A stretch of 5,458 nt of DNA, taken from NCBI GenBank assembly GCA_900554985.1, contig USJQ01000084.1, forward strand, positions 1 through 5,458, in the 5' to 3' direction. Source of the DNA: an uncultured Collinsella sp. GTDB lineage: Bacteria; Actinomycetota; Coriobacteriia; Coriobacteriales; Coriobacteriaceae. Numbering within the stretch: the first letter of the stretch is position 1; each line of letters starts with the position of its first letter. A program made the translations under genes and the position numbers. Shown piece by piece: positions 1-5,458 of this stretch. Under the pieces are notes generated by a model, which was not told the origin of the DNA, did not search any database, and saw nothing but the letters and a program-made list of their open reading frames with translations.

Positions 1-189
1 CAGGCCCGAGGCGCCGGGCATCGAGATATCGAGAAACACGACATCCACGCGACTTTCCATAAGCATCTCGATGGCGGAGCGGACGCTCGACGCCTCCGTG
101 ATCGTGCCGATCTTGCCCGTTTGCTCGAGCAGGAAGCGAAGCTCCGAGCGAGCCGGCGCCTCATCATCCACAATCATCGCACGCAGCAT
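1..189 (-). CDS. Response regulator, receiver domain (LytR/AlgR type), 3' part outside the window
   Basis: Only the first 63 codons are present. The gene continues past the left edge. The translation begins MLRAMIVDDEAPARSELRF, a typical receiver-domain start: the acidic pair D8-D9 for metal binding, then the helix-1 signature APARSELRFLL. The segment VVFLDISMPG carries the phosphoacceptor Asp at residue 54 followed by the usual M-P-G loop. The VDDE-A-AR-EL pattern is characteristic of regulators paired with LytS/YehU kinases, which normally end in a LytTR DNA-binding domain. That domain is not visible here, so it is inferred from the family and from the kinase just upstream. The ATG at 187-189 is preferred because AAAGG lies 10 nt before it; the next ATG (codon 5) would be about 22 nt away. 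A 72-bp gap separates it from the kinase stop, with no convincing terminator, so co-transcription is likely. Expected role: cytosolic transcription regulator phosphorylated by the neighbouring kinase. Confidence 0.93.
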   Translation of the reverse strand, partial: MLRAMIVDDEAPARSELRFLLEQTGKIGTITEASSVRSAIEMLMESRVDVVFLDISMPGASGL

Positions 190-261
190 AGGGATAAAAC
201 CTTTCGTCAACTAACTACGCCGGGCATCCGTCGCATGACGTTGGGCCCGCAGCCTTTTATT

Positions 262-1605
262 TTACTCTTGAATGTCAAAGATGCTCTCTGACAAATCAAG
301 GTGCAGGAGCACTTTGGTGCCCTTGCCCGGCGCCGATTCGACACGCGTATAGGAGTGCGGCCCATAAAAGCGATGGATGCGCTCCGAAATATTGTGCATG
401 GCCACACCGGCGCCGCCACCCTGGGGAGAGCTGGCGTCGGGACGGGCAGAGCGCTCGTCAAACAGTCTGGCGGCGGTACCCTCATCCATGCCCACGCCAT
501 TATCGGCCACGGCAATCAAGATTGCATCCTCGCCGTCTTGGTGAACGGTCACGTCGATCCTCAGGGCGTCGTCATCGCCCATACCATGACGTACGGCGTT
601 CTCGACAATCGGCTGGATCACGAACGCCGGCACCAGCGTATCTTCCACGTCCTCGGACACATCGAACGTCGCAAGCACGCGGTCCTCGCCAAAGCGGGCC
701 TTCTCAAAGGTAAGGTAGCGCTTGGTCTGTGCGACCTCGCGCGAGACCGGAATAAGCGATCCCGAGTTGTCGAGCGTGGCACGATAGAACGATGAGAACT
801 CACGAAGCAGTTCGCGGGCCCGCAGCGGGTCGGTGCGCGTAAACGATGCAATGGTGTTCAGCGTGTTGAACAGGAAGTGCGGGTTAATCTGCGCCTGCAG
901 CGCACGCACCTCGGCGCGCGCCGTGAGCTCCTTTTGCACCTCGAGCTCGTGGATGGCGAGCTGTGTGGACAAGATCTCGGCAAAGCCCGAGGCAAGCGCG
1001 TACTGGGTACGGTCGACGGCGCGCGGGGTCTTGTAGTAGAACTTGAGCGTACCGACGGTACGATCGCCCACCTTGATGGGGGCGATAATGCCGGCGGGGA
1101 CTTGGTTGTGCGAGCCGTCCGAGCCCACGACATCCACCATACGGTTGAACGACTGCACGATGCCATGTTCGATAACGTAGCGTGTGGCAAGCGTGTGGAT
1201 GGGAGTATCGGGCAGCAGTTTTTCCTCAAACTCGCCCGCGCAGGCAAGCACGTTGTCCTCGTCGGTGATGGCCACCGTCATGGCGCGCGTCTCGGGCAAA
1301 ATGCGCCGGCACACCAAACGCGCCGACTCCTGCGTCAGACCGCCCTTAATGTCCTCGAGCATGGCCGAGGCCACCGAGAGCGTCTCCTCGGTGTACTGGG
1401 AGCGCACCGAATCGGGATTGAGCGTCAAAAAGATAAAGATGCACAGAAAGATGCACAGCAGCGCGCAGGCAATCACCGTGGCGATCGGCTCGATACCGGT
1501 CACCAAGGCGAAAATAAAGTACACCAGCACGCAAATGGCGCAGGCGACGGCAATGATGCGAAAGATTGATATTGAACTATCGCGCTGGGCGCGGCGGTCG
1601 ATCAT
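262..1605 (-). CDS. LytS/YehU-type sensor histidine kinase (His_kinase + HATPase_c), two transmembrane helices
   Basis: 447 residues. Two hydrophobic helices at about 13-36 and 41-62 are joined by only a few residues (GIEP), so almost nothing is exposed outside the cell. Residues about 75-215 form a GAF-like cytosolic sensor module; GIIAPIKVGDRTVGTLKFYY (172-191) is typical of the LytS/BtsS group. The H-box is QINPHFLFNTLN with the phosphoacceptor His at 243. The ATPase domain has the N-box QPIVENAVRHG (331-341), the G1 box ADNGVGM (367-373) and a glycine-rich G2 segment at 397-403 followed by MHNISERI. All catalytic motifs are intact. It should autophosphorylate and pass phosphate to the regulator at 189-1. 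The start ATG overlaps the glycosyltransferase TGA (ATGA) and is preceded by GGAGG at 7 nt spacing, indicating coupled translation. Well-known members carry a multi-helix 5TM-5TMR_LYT input module; here it is reduced to two helices. The stimulus cannot be read from the sequence. Confidence 0.95.
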   Translation of the reverse strand: MIDRRAQRDSSISIFRIIAVACAICVLVYFIFALVTGIEPIATVIACALLCIFLCIFIFLTLNPDSVRSQYTEETLSVASAMLEDIKGGLTQESARLVCRRILPETRAMTVAITDEDNVLACAGEFEEKLLPDTPIHTLATRYVIEHGIVQSFNRMVDVVGSDGSHNQVPAGIIAPIKVGDRTVGTLKFYYKTPRAVDRTQYALASGFAEILSTQLAIHELEVQKELTARAEVRALQAQINPHFLFNTLNTIASFTRTDPLRARELLREFSSFYRATLDNSGSLIPVSREVAQTKRYLTFEKARFGEDRVLATFDVSEDVEDTLVPAFVIQPIVENAVRHGMGDDDALRIDVTVHQDGEDAILIAVADNGVGMDEGTAARLFDERSARPDASSPQGGGAGVAMHNISERIHRFYGPHSYTRVESAPGKGTKVLLHLDLSESIFDIQE

Positions 1606-2789
1606 TCGGCCCCCTCCAGAATACTGATCAGTTGTGCGTCACGCCAAAGCCCGTCCATGATCTTGGGCCAAAAGCTCTGGAAACGCAGATAGCTTGCAGC
1701 GTTTTGGCGCGCATAGGCCTTTGCCTCGTCGATACCATGGCGCCAGATGCGCAGGTAGCCCTCATGCTCGCGGGTAAACACGCTGCGGACCATAGCGGTC
1801 TTGCGCACGCGGTCGTCGAGCTCGCGCGAAATCCACGGGCCCGGGTAGGGCATGAGCGATGCCGCCGTAACGGGGATGAGCTCCTTTTGATGCGCGGCGA
1901 ACGTCAACTTGGCCCGTTCGTAGTACCAACGGTATACATCCTGCATAAAGCGCGGTGAGCGCTTTTCGGACTCCGGAGGCAGATGGCGCACGGTCCACTC
2001 GTTATCAAACCACACGTCGTAGCCAAACATACGCATGTTAAAGAGGTAATCCAAGTCCTCGCCGCGGGTGATAAACGGGTCAAAGGCCACACGCGTAAAG
2101 GCGCGGGCGTGCAGGGCCATCAGGCCGCCGCACACGTAGTTGGAGCGCGAGATGCAGGTGCCCGAGAGCGCCTTTTTCATCCAACGGTTGAACTCGATGC
2201 GCTTGGTCCACCAACGATGGCAGATGCCCGCCTTGTCCGTGGGAGCCAGCGGCGAGCCGTCGCGATCGTAGAAATAGCCGCTCTTGACCAAGATCGGCAG
2301 GCCCTGACGCGTCTGCTGACCCAGCGCGTAGGTCGCGCGCTTCATAAAGTCGGCATCGATGACAGTCTCATCGTCATCCAAAAAGATAACCGCGTCATGC
2401 CCCAGCACAGCGGCACAAGCTAGCCCCATGTTGCGGATGGCACCGTAGCCTCGCAGGCTCACGCACTCGCCCGAACCCTTAGGCGCGATCTGAGCAACCC
2501 GGTCTGCGATGCGCGAGGCCTGGGTGTTGGTGACAACGGTGACCTTGAGCGTGGGATGCGCGTCGACAATCTCGTGCACGCGCAGCGACACATCGGCTGT
2601 GGCAGAAACGGGACAGACCACCAAAAGGATGATGCGCGGGATGTCACGTACCTGCTCAAGCGAGGCCAGGCAGCGGTCGAGTTCGGGATTGTCGGCGTTG
2701 AGTCGCGTCGAATGGTCATAGGTGCCAGGGGCGTTTGCGCAAGCGTCATCGCCCGCCCAATACGTTGGAATCACGACCGTGGCGTTCAT
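1602..2789 (-). CDS. GT2-like (GT-A fold) glycosyltransferase
   Basis: 395 residues, no signal peptide and no membrane segment, so cytosolic or peripheral. The N-terminus MNATVVIPTYW is the first strand of a GT-A nucleotide-binding fold. VIFLDDDE (134-141) supplies the DXD-type metal/nucleotide-sugar motif. GGLMALHARAF (221-231) and TRGEDLDYLFNMRMFGYDVWF (starting 241) match the acceptor-side region of GT2 enzymes, where the ED pair usually carries the catalytic base. HLPPE follows at 269-273. The last ~120 residues look helical and rich in aromatic and charged residues, with no domain I recognise. Sugar donor and acceptor cannot be deduced. The ATG at 2787-2789 has GGAGG 7 nt upstream. It is the first gene of a unit with the histidine kinase (4-nt overlap) and response regulator. 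It is unusual in having an intrinsic terminator just upstream of its ribosome binding site. By context it may modify an envelope or exported glycan; this is an inference. Confidence 0.88.
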   Translation of the reverse strand: MNATVVIPTYWAGDDACANAPGTYDHSTRLNADNPELDRCLASLEQVRDIPRIILLVVCPVSATADVSLRVHEIVDAHPTLKVTVVTNTQASRIADRVAQIAPKGSGECVSLRGYGAIRNMGLACAAVLGHDAVIFLDDDETVIDADFMKRATYALGQQTRQGLPILVKSGYFYDRDGSPLAPTDKAGICHRWWTKRIEFNRWMKKALSGTCISRSNYVCGGLMALHARAFTRVAFDPFITRGEDLDYLFNMRMFGYDVWFDNEWTVRHLPPESEKRSPRFMQDVYRWYYERAKLTFAAHQKELIPVTAASLMPYPGPWISRELDDRVRKTAMVRSVFTREHEGYLRIWRHGIDEAKAYARQNAASYLRFQSFWPKIMDGLWRDAQLISILEGAE

Positions 2790-2810
2790 GCCTTACCCTC
2801 CCTGCAACAC

Positions 2811-2846
2811 AAAAACGGGACGCCGCCAAACACAGGCGACGCCCCG
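2811..2846 (-). terminator. Strong intrinsic terminator immediately before the glycosyltransferase gene
   Basis: Read on the minus strand, the 5' arm CGGGGCGTCGCC (2846-2835), the loop TGTGTTT (2834-2828) and the 3' arm GGCGGCGTCCCG (2827-2816) form a fully paired 12-bp stem, with two G-U pairs. It is followed at once by TTTTT (2815-2811). The plus strand has no T-run after the hairpin, so it acts in the minus direction only. It could end the MFS transcript or act as an attenuator for the glycosyltransferase operon. Only 21 nt remain between the T-run and the glycosyltransferase ATG, which leaves little room for a separate promoter downstream of it. Confidence 0.85.
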
Positions 2847-2862
2847 CGACCTAGCTGATTCC

Positions 2863-2878
2863 ATCATACCCACTTGGG
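2863..2878 (-). promoter_or_regulatory. Possible -10 element with abutting dyad, upstream of the glycosyltransferase operon
   Basis: On the minus strand TATGAT (2868-2863) matches the sigma-70 -10 consensus at five of six positions. It is directly preceded by the dyad CCCA-AG-TGGG (2878-2869). No good -35 hexamer lies 16-18 nt upstream; the nearest TTGCGA (2895-2890) gives a 21-nt spacer, which is too long for a standard promoter. If real, it would be an activator-dependent or weak promoter whose transcript begins just before the terminator hairpin at 2846-2811. The call is tentative. Confidence 0.3.
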
Positions 2879-2883
2879 CAAAT

Positions 2884-2913
2884 CATTGCTCGCAAGTCGC
2901 AATGTTTATTGCG
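2884..2913. repeat. Overlapping inverted repeats, candidate operator
   Basis: The plus strand reads CGCAAT-GTTT-ATTGCG at 2898-2913, a perfect 6-bp inverted repeat. It overlaps a second one, CATTGC (2884-2889) and GCAATG (2899-2904), separated by 9 nt. On the minus strand TTGCGA also occurs twice in tandem at 7-nt spacing (2902-2897 and 2895-2890). The stretch is more AT-rich than its surroundings and lies 16 bp or more upstream of the -10-like element. This density of related half-sites suggests a protein-binding site, but the short arms could arise by chance. It does not match the roughly 21-bp spaced direct repeats usually bound by LytTR regulators. Confidence 0.35.
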
Positions 2914-2960
2914 GATAACCCCAAAAGAGTACCGTGGACAGGCACAATAGCCGCTCGCTC

Positions 2961-4220
2961 CTATGCGGCATGCTCTGCCGCCCGAGTCATGCGGGACAGG
3001 CGGACCAGCAGCATAAAGCCAACAACCAGCAGCACGCCAATGGAAAGGACGCCCAGCGACGGGTTGCCGGTCAGCGAGGTGACGACCGACACTAGAAAGG
3101 TGCCCATAACGCTTGCATAACGACCAAAGATATCGAAGAAGCCGTAGTACTCGTTGGATTTTTCCTTAGGGATAATGCGGCCAAAGTAGCTACGGCTGAG
3201 CGCCTGCACGCCGCCCTGGAACAGGCCGACCATAATGGCAAGCACCCAGAATTCGAAGGCGGTCTTTAGGAAGAACGCGGCGAACAGCACAATGCCCATG
3301 TAGGCGGCGACGGCCACCAGGATCATGTTGAGCGTGCCCACGCGTCCGGCGAGCTTGCCGTAGATGATGGCGGACGGAAAGGCCACGAACTGAGTAACGA
3401 GCAGCGCCAGCACCAGCTGCGTCGAATCGATACCCAAAGCCGAGCCGTAGCTGGTGGCCATGGAAATGACCGTGTGCACGCCGTCGATGTAGAAGAAGAA
3501 CGCGATCATGTAGACTAGCACGGTCTTGTTGTGGGCAATCTCGCGCATGGTGTGTCCGACCTCGGAGAACACACCGCCCACGACGTGGCCGATGGTGTCC
3601 TCGGGACCGCGCTCGCGACCGTACTTTTGCTTATAGGTGCGAATGAGCGGCAGAGTAAAGATGAGCCACCAGGCACCAGTGATGATAAACGACAGACGCG
3701 TTGCCAGCATGGTGGGGACGCCAAGAGCGGGGCCGCCCATGATGAGCGCCAGGCAGATGATGAACGGCACGGTGGAACCGATGTAGCCCCAGGCATAGCC
3801 CGAGCTGGACACGGCGTCCATGCGTTCGTCGGTGGTAATGTCGGGCAGCATGGCGTCGTAGAACGTCATAGAAGAGTTAAGGCCGATGGTGCACAGCACG
3901 TACACGGTCAAAAATGCCATAGCGGACATTGGGATAGCCTGCGCCAGGCAAAGCACCAGACCCGTGAGGAAGAAGCCCAAGAAGAACTTGATCTTGTTGC
4001 CGGCGTAGTCGGCAAGTGCGCCCAGAATGGGCATGAGCATGGCAATGACCAGCGAGGCGATCGTCTGCGCGTTGCCCCAAGCGACCACCAGGTCTGCCGA
4101 GGAAGCACCGGTATTGATGGCGTTAAAGTAGATGGGCACCACCGAGGTATTGAGCAACACGAGGGCCGAATTGCCCACATCGTACATAACCCAGTTACGC
4201 TCGAGCTTGGTGTATTTCAT
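2961..4220 (-). CDS. MFS permease, UMF1/Atg22-like family
   Basis: 419 residues from the chosen start MKYTKLERNWVMYDVGNSA. About twelve hydrophobic helices can be traced (roughly 15-36, 53-72, 78-98, 100-118, 143-162, 173-196, 233-252, 268-286, 297-318, 325-345, 366-384, 389-407), with a long charged central loop (195-232). Family-typical motifs are YDVGNSA (13-19), GALADYAGNK (67-76, an MFS motif-A-like loop), YDAMLPDI (121-128), GYAWGYIGS (141-149), YIDGVH (244-249) and GLFQGGVQALSRSYFGRIIP (332-351). This family (Pfam ATG22, 'unknown major facilitator') includes yeast vacuolar amino-acid effluxer Atg22, but bacterial substrates are mostly unknown. A longer reading from a TTG at 4272-4274 adds 18 residues that do not look like the family. 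The ATG at 4218-4220 with AAGGGG 9 nt upstream is preferred. It lies in tandem with the glycosyltransferase operon but is separated from it by a 171-bp spacer and a terminator. Confidence 0.93.
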   Translation of the reverse strand: MKYTKLERNWVMYDVGNSALVLLNTSVVPIYFNAINTGASSADLVVAWGNAQTIASLVIAMLMPILGALADYAGNKIKFFLGFFLTGLVLCLAQAIPMSAMAFLTVYVLCTIGLNSSMTFYDAMLPDITTDERMDAVSSSGYAWGYIGSTVPFIICLALIMGGPALGVPTMLATRLSFIITGAWWLIFTLPLIRTYKQKYGRERGPEDTIGHVVGGVFSEVGHTMREIAHNKTVLVYMIAFFFYIDGVHTVISMATSYGSALGIDSTQLVLALLVTQFVAFPSAIIYGKLAGRVGTLNMILVAVAAYMGIVLFAAFFLKTAFEFWVLAIMVGLFQGGVQALSRSYFGRIIPKEKSNEYYGFFDIFGRYASVMGTFLVSVVTSLTGNPSLGVLSIGVLLVVGFMLLVRLSRMTRAAEHAA

Positions 4221-4229
4221 GGACAGGGG

Positions 4230-4235
4230 CCCCTT
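4230..4235 (-). promoter_or_regulatory. Ribosome binding site deciding the MFS start
   Basis: On the minus strand AAGGGG (4235-4230) lies 9 nt before the ATG at 4220-4218. This supports that start over the upstream TTG at 4274-4272. The motif overlaps the 8-bp palindrome GGGGCCCC (4226-4233). Confidence 0.6.
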
Positions 4236-4360
4236 CGTATTCGCCCAATATGCAGTTAGTTCATCGTACCCCAATTGTCCAGAAGCGCTGGTAAGGATTC
4301 GGCAAAGGGACAGGAGCGGTCATACGGACACGCAGGGCGAAACACCATCCCATCAAGGCG

Positions 4361-4424
4361 GTTGCGGTGAAATAGTTCCCGCTTAGCCCTCCGGGGCTTC
4401 ATTCAGGAACTATTCCACCGCAAC
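4361..4424. repeat. 19-bp inverted repeat with inner stem-loop between the phospholipase-like and MFS genes
   Basis: The left arm GTTGCGGTGAAATAGTTCC (4361-4379) and right arm GGAACTATTCCACCGCAAC (4406-4424) are reverse complements except at one position. The 26-nt centre contains a second perfect hairpin, AGCCC-TCCG-GGGCT (4385-4398). As RNA it would fold into a long stem, an asymmetric internal loop (5 and 7 nt) and a tetraloop-capped inner stem. It begins 15 nt after the phospholipase-like stop codon. Neither strand has a T-run beyond the stem, so it is not a standard intrinsic terminator, although it could protect the 3' end of that mRNA. No target-site duplication is evident. Alternatives are a dispersed palindromic repeat (REP/MITE-like), a small structured RNA or an insertion-element remnant. 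Confidence 0.8.
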
Positions 4425-4439
4425 TTATGAGTCGGCTTG

Positions 4440-5384
4440 TTATTCCTCGCGGTCGAACTCCTCGTCGGCGTCGAGTACGCGGCCGCTGTAGTTGATATGG
4501 CCGGTCACGGCATCCATGTCACCAGTCTCGATAAAGCGGGCGACGGTGAGTTCGTAATCGGCCAGCGCGCGCTCAAAGACCTCGGGGAAACTCTCGGTCG
4601 AGACCTCATCGGTAAAGGGGTTCTTCCATGTCAGGTGGCCCAGGTTGCCGGTGCGCTCGGGCAGCTCCGTCGTCACACGATGGGCAAGGCCGTCGAGCAG
4701 CGAGTAGTCGTGCACCAAGCCCTCAACCAGGGCAATCGCGCGCGTCTTTACCGAGCCGGCAGGCTCAATGGTGCGATAGAGCATCTGCATGTCCGAGACG
4801 GCGCCAGCGTACTCCCCCGCCGGGATGTCGATACCGTACACGCGCCCGGCGACGTAGCTCATCAGCACACCGGCCACGCGATTGATGCGGTCGGTGGTGA
4901 CGATCTCGCCCGCCGGCGGATAATCCTCGACCGTGGCACCGTCGCGCTTGAGCTGTAGCATCAGCACGTCCAGGTCACTTTCGAGCACGGCATGTACCTG
5001 GCTGCCCGAAGCCTCGAGCTCGGGAGCGGAATCTACAATGCCAAACTGCTGCTCGTAGACAAAGGGGTGGGCATTGCGGTCGAGCACATAGTGTGACAGC
5101 ATGCCCAGCGCAAAGGCACGACCTAGATTGGCATCGCGCGGCTGCAGGTGCGACACGCCGTCGCGCAGGCACGAGAACTGGCGCGACATGCGCGAGCGGT
5201 GCATGACCTGCGCCAGCAGCGTGCAGTCGGAAATGCGCGGCGTGAGTATGTGGAAGAAAAACGGGTCGGGGCCCTGGTTGCCCAGGATAAAGGCGATGCG
5301 CTCCTCGTCGGACGTGATAACGCCCTGCGGAAGACGGTCGATGCTTTCCTCGCCAAACAGATGATGCGTAATGAGCGCGGGCAT
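4440..5384 (-). CDS. Zinc-dependent phospholipase C family protein (PF00882-like), cytosolic
   Basis: 314 residues from MPALITHHLFGEESI. The pattern matches the zinc-dependent phospholipase C/S1-P1 nuclease fold. His at 7/8, GNQGPDPFFF (35-44, Asp40), His62, SHYVLDRNAHPFVY (97-110, with H98-x3-D102-x3-H106) and the later H131-x3-E135 correspond in order to the trinuclear zinc ligands of secreted bacterial phospholipase C. The secreted enzymes have a signal peptide and mature at the first Trp. This protein has neither, so it is expected to remain in the cytosol. Many Firmicute and actinobacterial homologues carry this architecture with unknown substrate, so lipase or phosphoesterase activity is only inferred. 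The C-terminal half (about 150-300) is mostly helical and ends in the acidic tail DADEEFDREE. The ATG at 5382-5384 is preferred over an in-frame GTG at 5412-5414, because AAAGGA sits 5 nt before it and the likely transcript starts after the GTG. Confidence 0.87.
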   Translation of the reverse strand: MPALITHHLFGEESIDRLPQGVITSDEERIAFILGNQGPDPFFFHILTPRISDCTLLAQVMHRSRMSRQFSCLRDGVSHLQPRDANLGRAFALGMLSHYVLDRNAHPFVYEQQFGIVDSAPELEASGSQVHAVLESDLDVLMLQLKRDGATVEDYPPAGEIVTTDRINRVAGVLMSYVAGRVYGIDIPAGEYAGAVSDMQMLYRTIEPAGSVKTRAIALVEGLVHDYSLLDGLAHRVTTELPERTGNLGHLTWKNPFTDEVSTESFPEVFERALADYELTVARFIETGDMDAVTGHINYSGRVLDADEEFDREE

Positions 5385-5389
5385 AATGA

Positions 5390-5395
5390 TCCTTT
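5390..5395 (-). promoter_or_regulatory. Ribosome binding site deciding the phospholipase-like gene start
   Basis: On the minus strand AAAGGA (5395-5390) lies 5 nt before the ATG at 5384-5382. No comparable site precedes the GTG ten codons upstream. Confidence 0.65.
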
Positions 5396-5416
5396 CGATT
5401 TCATTCGATGTCACCC

Positions 5417-5443
5417 ATTATGCCCCGCGCACGCTCATGCCAA
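5417..5443 (-). promoter_or_regulatory. Probable sigma-70-type promoter of the phospholipase-like gene
   Basis: On the minus strand TTGGCA (5443-5438) and CATAAT (5422-5417) resemble -35 and -10 hexamers (four and five of six matches). The 15-nt spacer is slightly short. The predicted transcript start, near 5410, gives a leader of about 25 nt that contains the ribosome binding site but excludes the alternative GTG start at 5414. Confidence 0.45.
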
Positions 5444-5458
5444 ACCCACGTCATCACA

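Noticed and set aside
190..261. Spacer between kinase and response regulator, with a CGTC-N4-GACG mini-dyad and GGGCCC
   Set aside because: The stems are too short and no T-run follows; nothing beyond the regulator's ribosome binding site can be supported.
301..795. Plus-strand open frame (164 codons) opposite the kinase ATPase domain
   Set aside because: It is antisense to the conserved N, G1 and G2 boxes of the kinase, with no recognisable domain.
877..1569. Long plus-strand open frame (230 codons) opposite the histidine kinase
   Set aside because: It lies fully antisense to a kinase with all catalytic motifs. Its translation is rich in Arg, His and Gly with no domain pattern, as expected for a shadow frame in GC-rich coding DNA.
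2851..2886. Minus-strand mini-frame of 11 codons (MICPSGYDGIS) ending just before the terminator, like an attenuator leader peptide
   Set aside because: It has no convincing ribosome binding site and no run of regulatory codons, and its transcript would have to start upstream of the only -10-like element.
2910..2918. DnaA-box-like nonamer (minus strand TTATCCGCA)
   Set aside because: It is a single site with one mismatch to the consensus, with no cluster and no origin-type genes nearby.
2922..2945. Weak hairpin GTGCC-N7-GGTAC followed by TCTTTT, just after the MFS stop codon
   Set aside because: A 5-bp stem with one G-U pair and an interrupted T-run is too weak to call a terminator; the strong hairpin at 2846-2811 is a better candidate.
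3531..4259. Long plus-strand open frame (242 codons) opposite the MFS gene
   Set aside because: The translation is dominated by His, Gly, Asp and Gln with no hydrophobic core or motif, and the opposite strand encodes a clear 12-helix permease.
4236..4290. Promoter for the MFS gene (TGGACA or TTGGGG as -35; CATATT or TACGAT as -10)
   Set aside because: Several partial matches exist, but none combines two good hexamers with 16-18 nt spacing, so no site is assigned.

Overview
The window reads as a piece of a GC-rich, densely packed bacterial chromosome in which every supported gene runs on the minus strand (right to left). Gene style (GC-rich third positions, UMF1-type permease, cytosolic zinc-phospholipase-like protein, LytS/LytTR-type two-component pair) fits a gut actinobacterium of the Coriobacteriia, such as a Collinsella relative. 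That assignment is an inference from overall resemblance and not a proven identity. No tRNA, rRNA, CRISPR array, transposase, phage gene or other clear mobile element was found.

Layout in the direction of transcription. (1) 5384-4440: a zinc-dependent phospholipase C family protein without a signal peptide, with its own promoter-like sequence and a good ribosome binding site. (2) 4439-4221: a spacer holding a 19-bp inverted repeat (one mismatch) around a small inner stem-loop, plus the MFS gene's leader. (3) 4220-2961: a 12-helix MFS permease of the UMF1/Atg22-like family, whose best start is an internal ATG. (4) 2960-2790: a 171-bp regulatory spacer with operator-like dyads, a -10-like hexamer and a strong intrinsic terminator only 21 nt before the next start codon. 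(5) 2789-1602: a GT-A fold (GT2-like) glycosyltransferase. (6) 1605-262: a LytS/YehU-type sensor histidine kinase whose ATG overlaps the glycosyltransferase stop codon by 4 nt (ATGA). (7) 189-1: the start of its response regulator, cut off by the window edge after the phosphoacceptor region.

How the genes may work together. Glycosyltransferase, kinase and regulator form a tight operon with translational coupling between the first two. This suggests that a surface or envelope glycan step is made together with the system that senses envelope state or a small metabolite. The permease lies upstream in the same direction, separated by the terminator, and may or may not be part of the regulon. The phospholipase-like gene looks like an independent unit.

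I do not see a clearly new multi-gene system. The parts most worth a second look are the terminator placed directly before the glycosyltransferase ribosome binding site, the dyad-rich spacer ahead of it, the coupled glycosyltransferase/two-component arrangement, and the long inverted repeat at 4361-4424.
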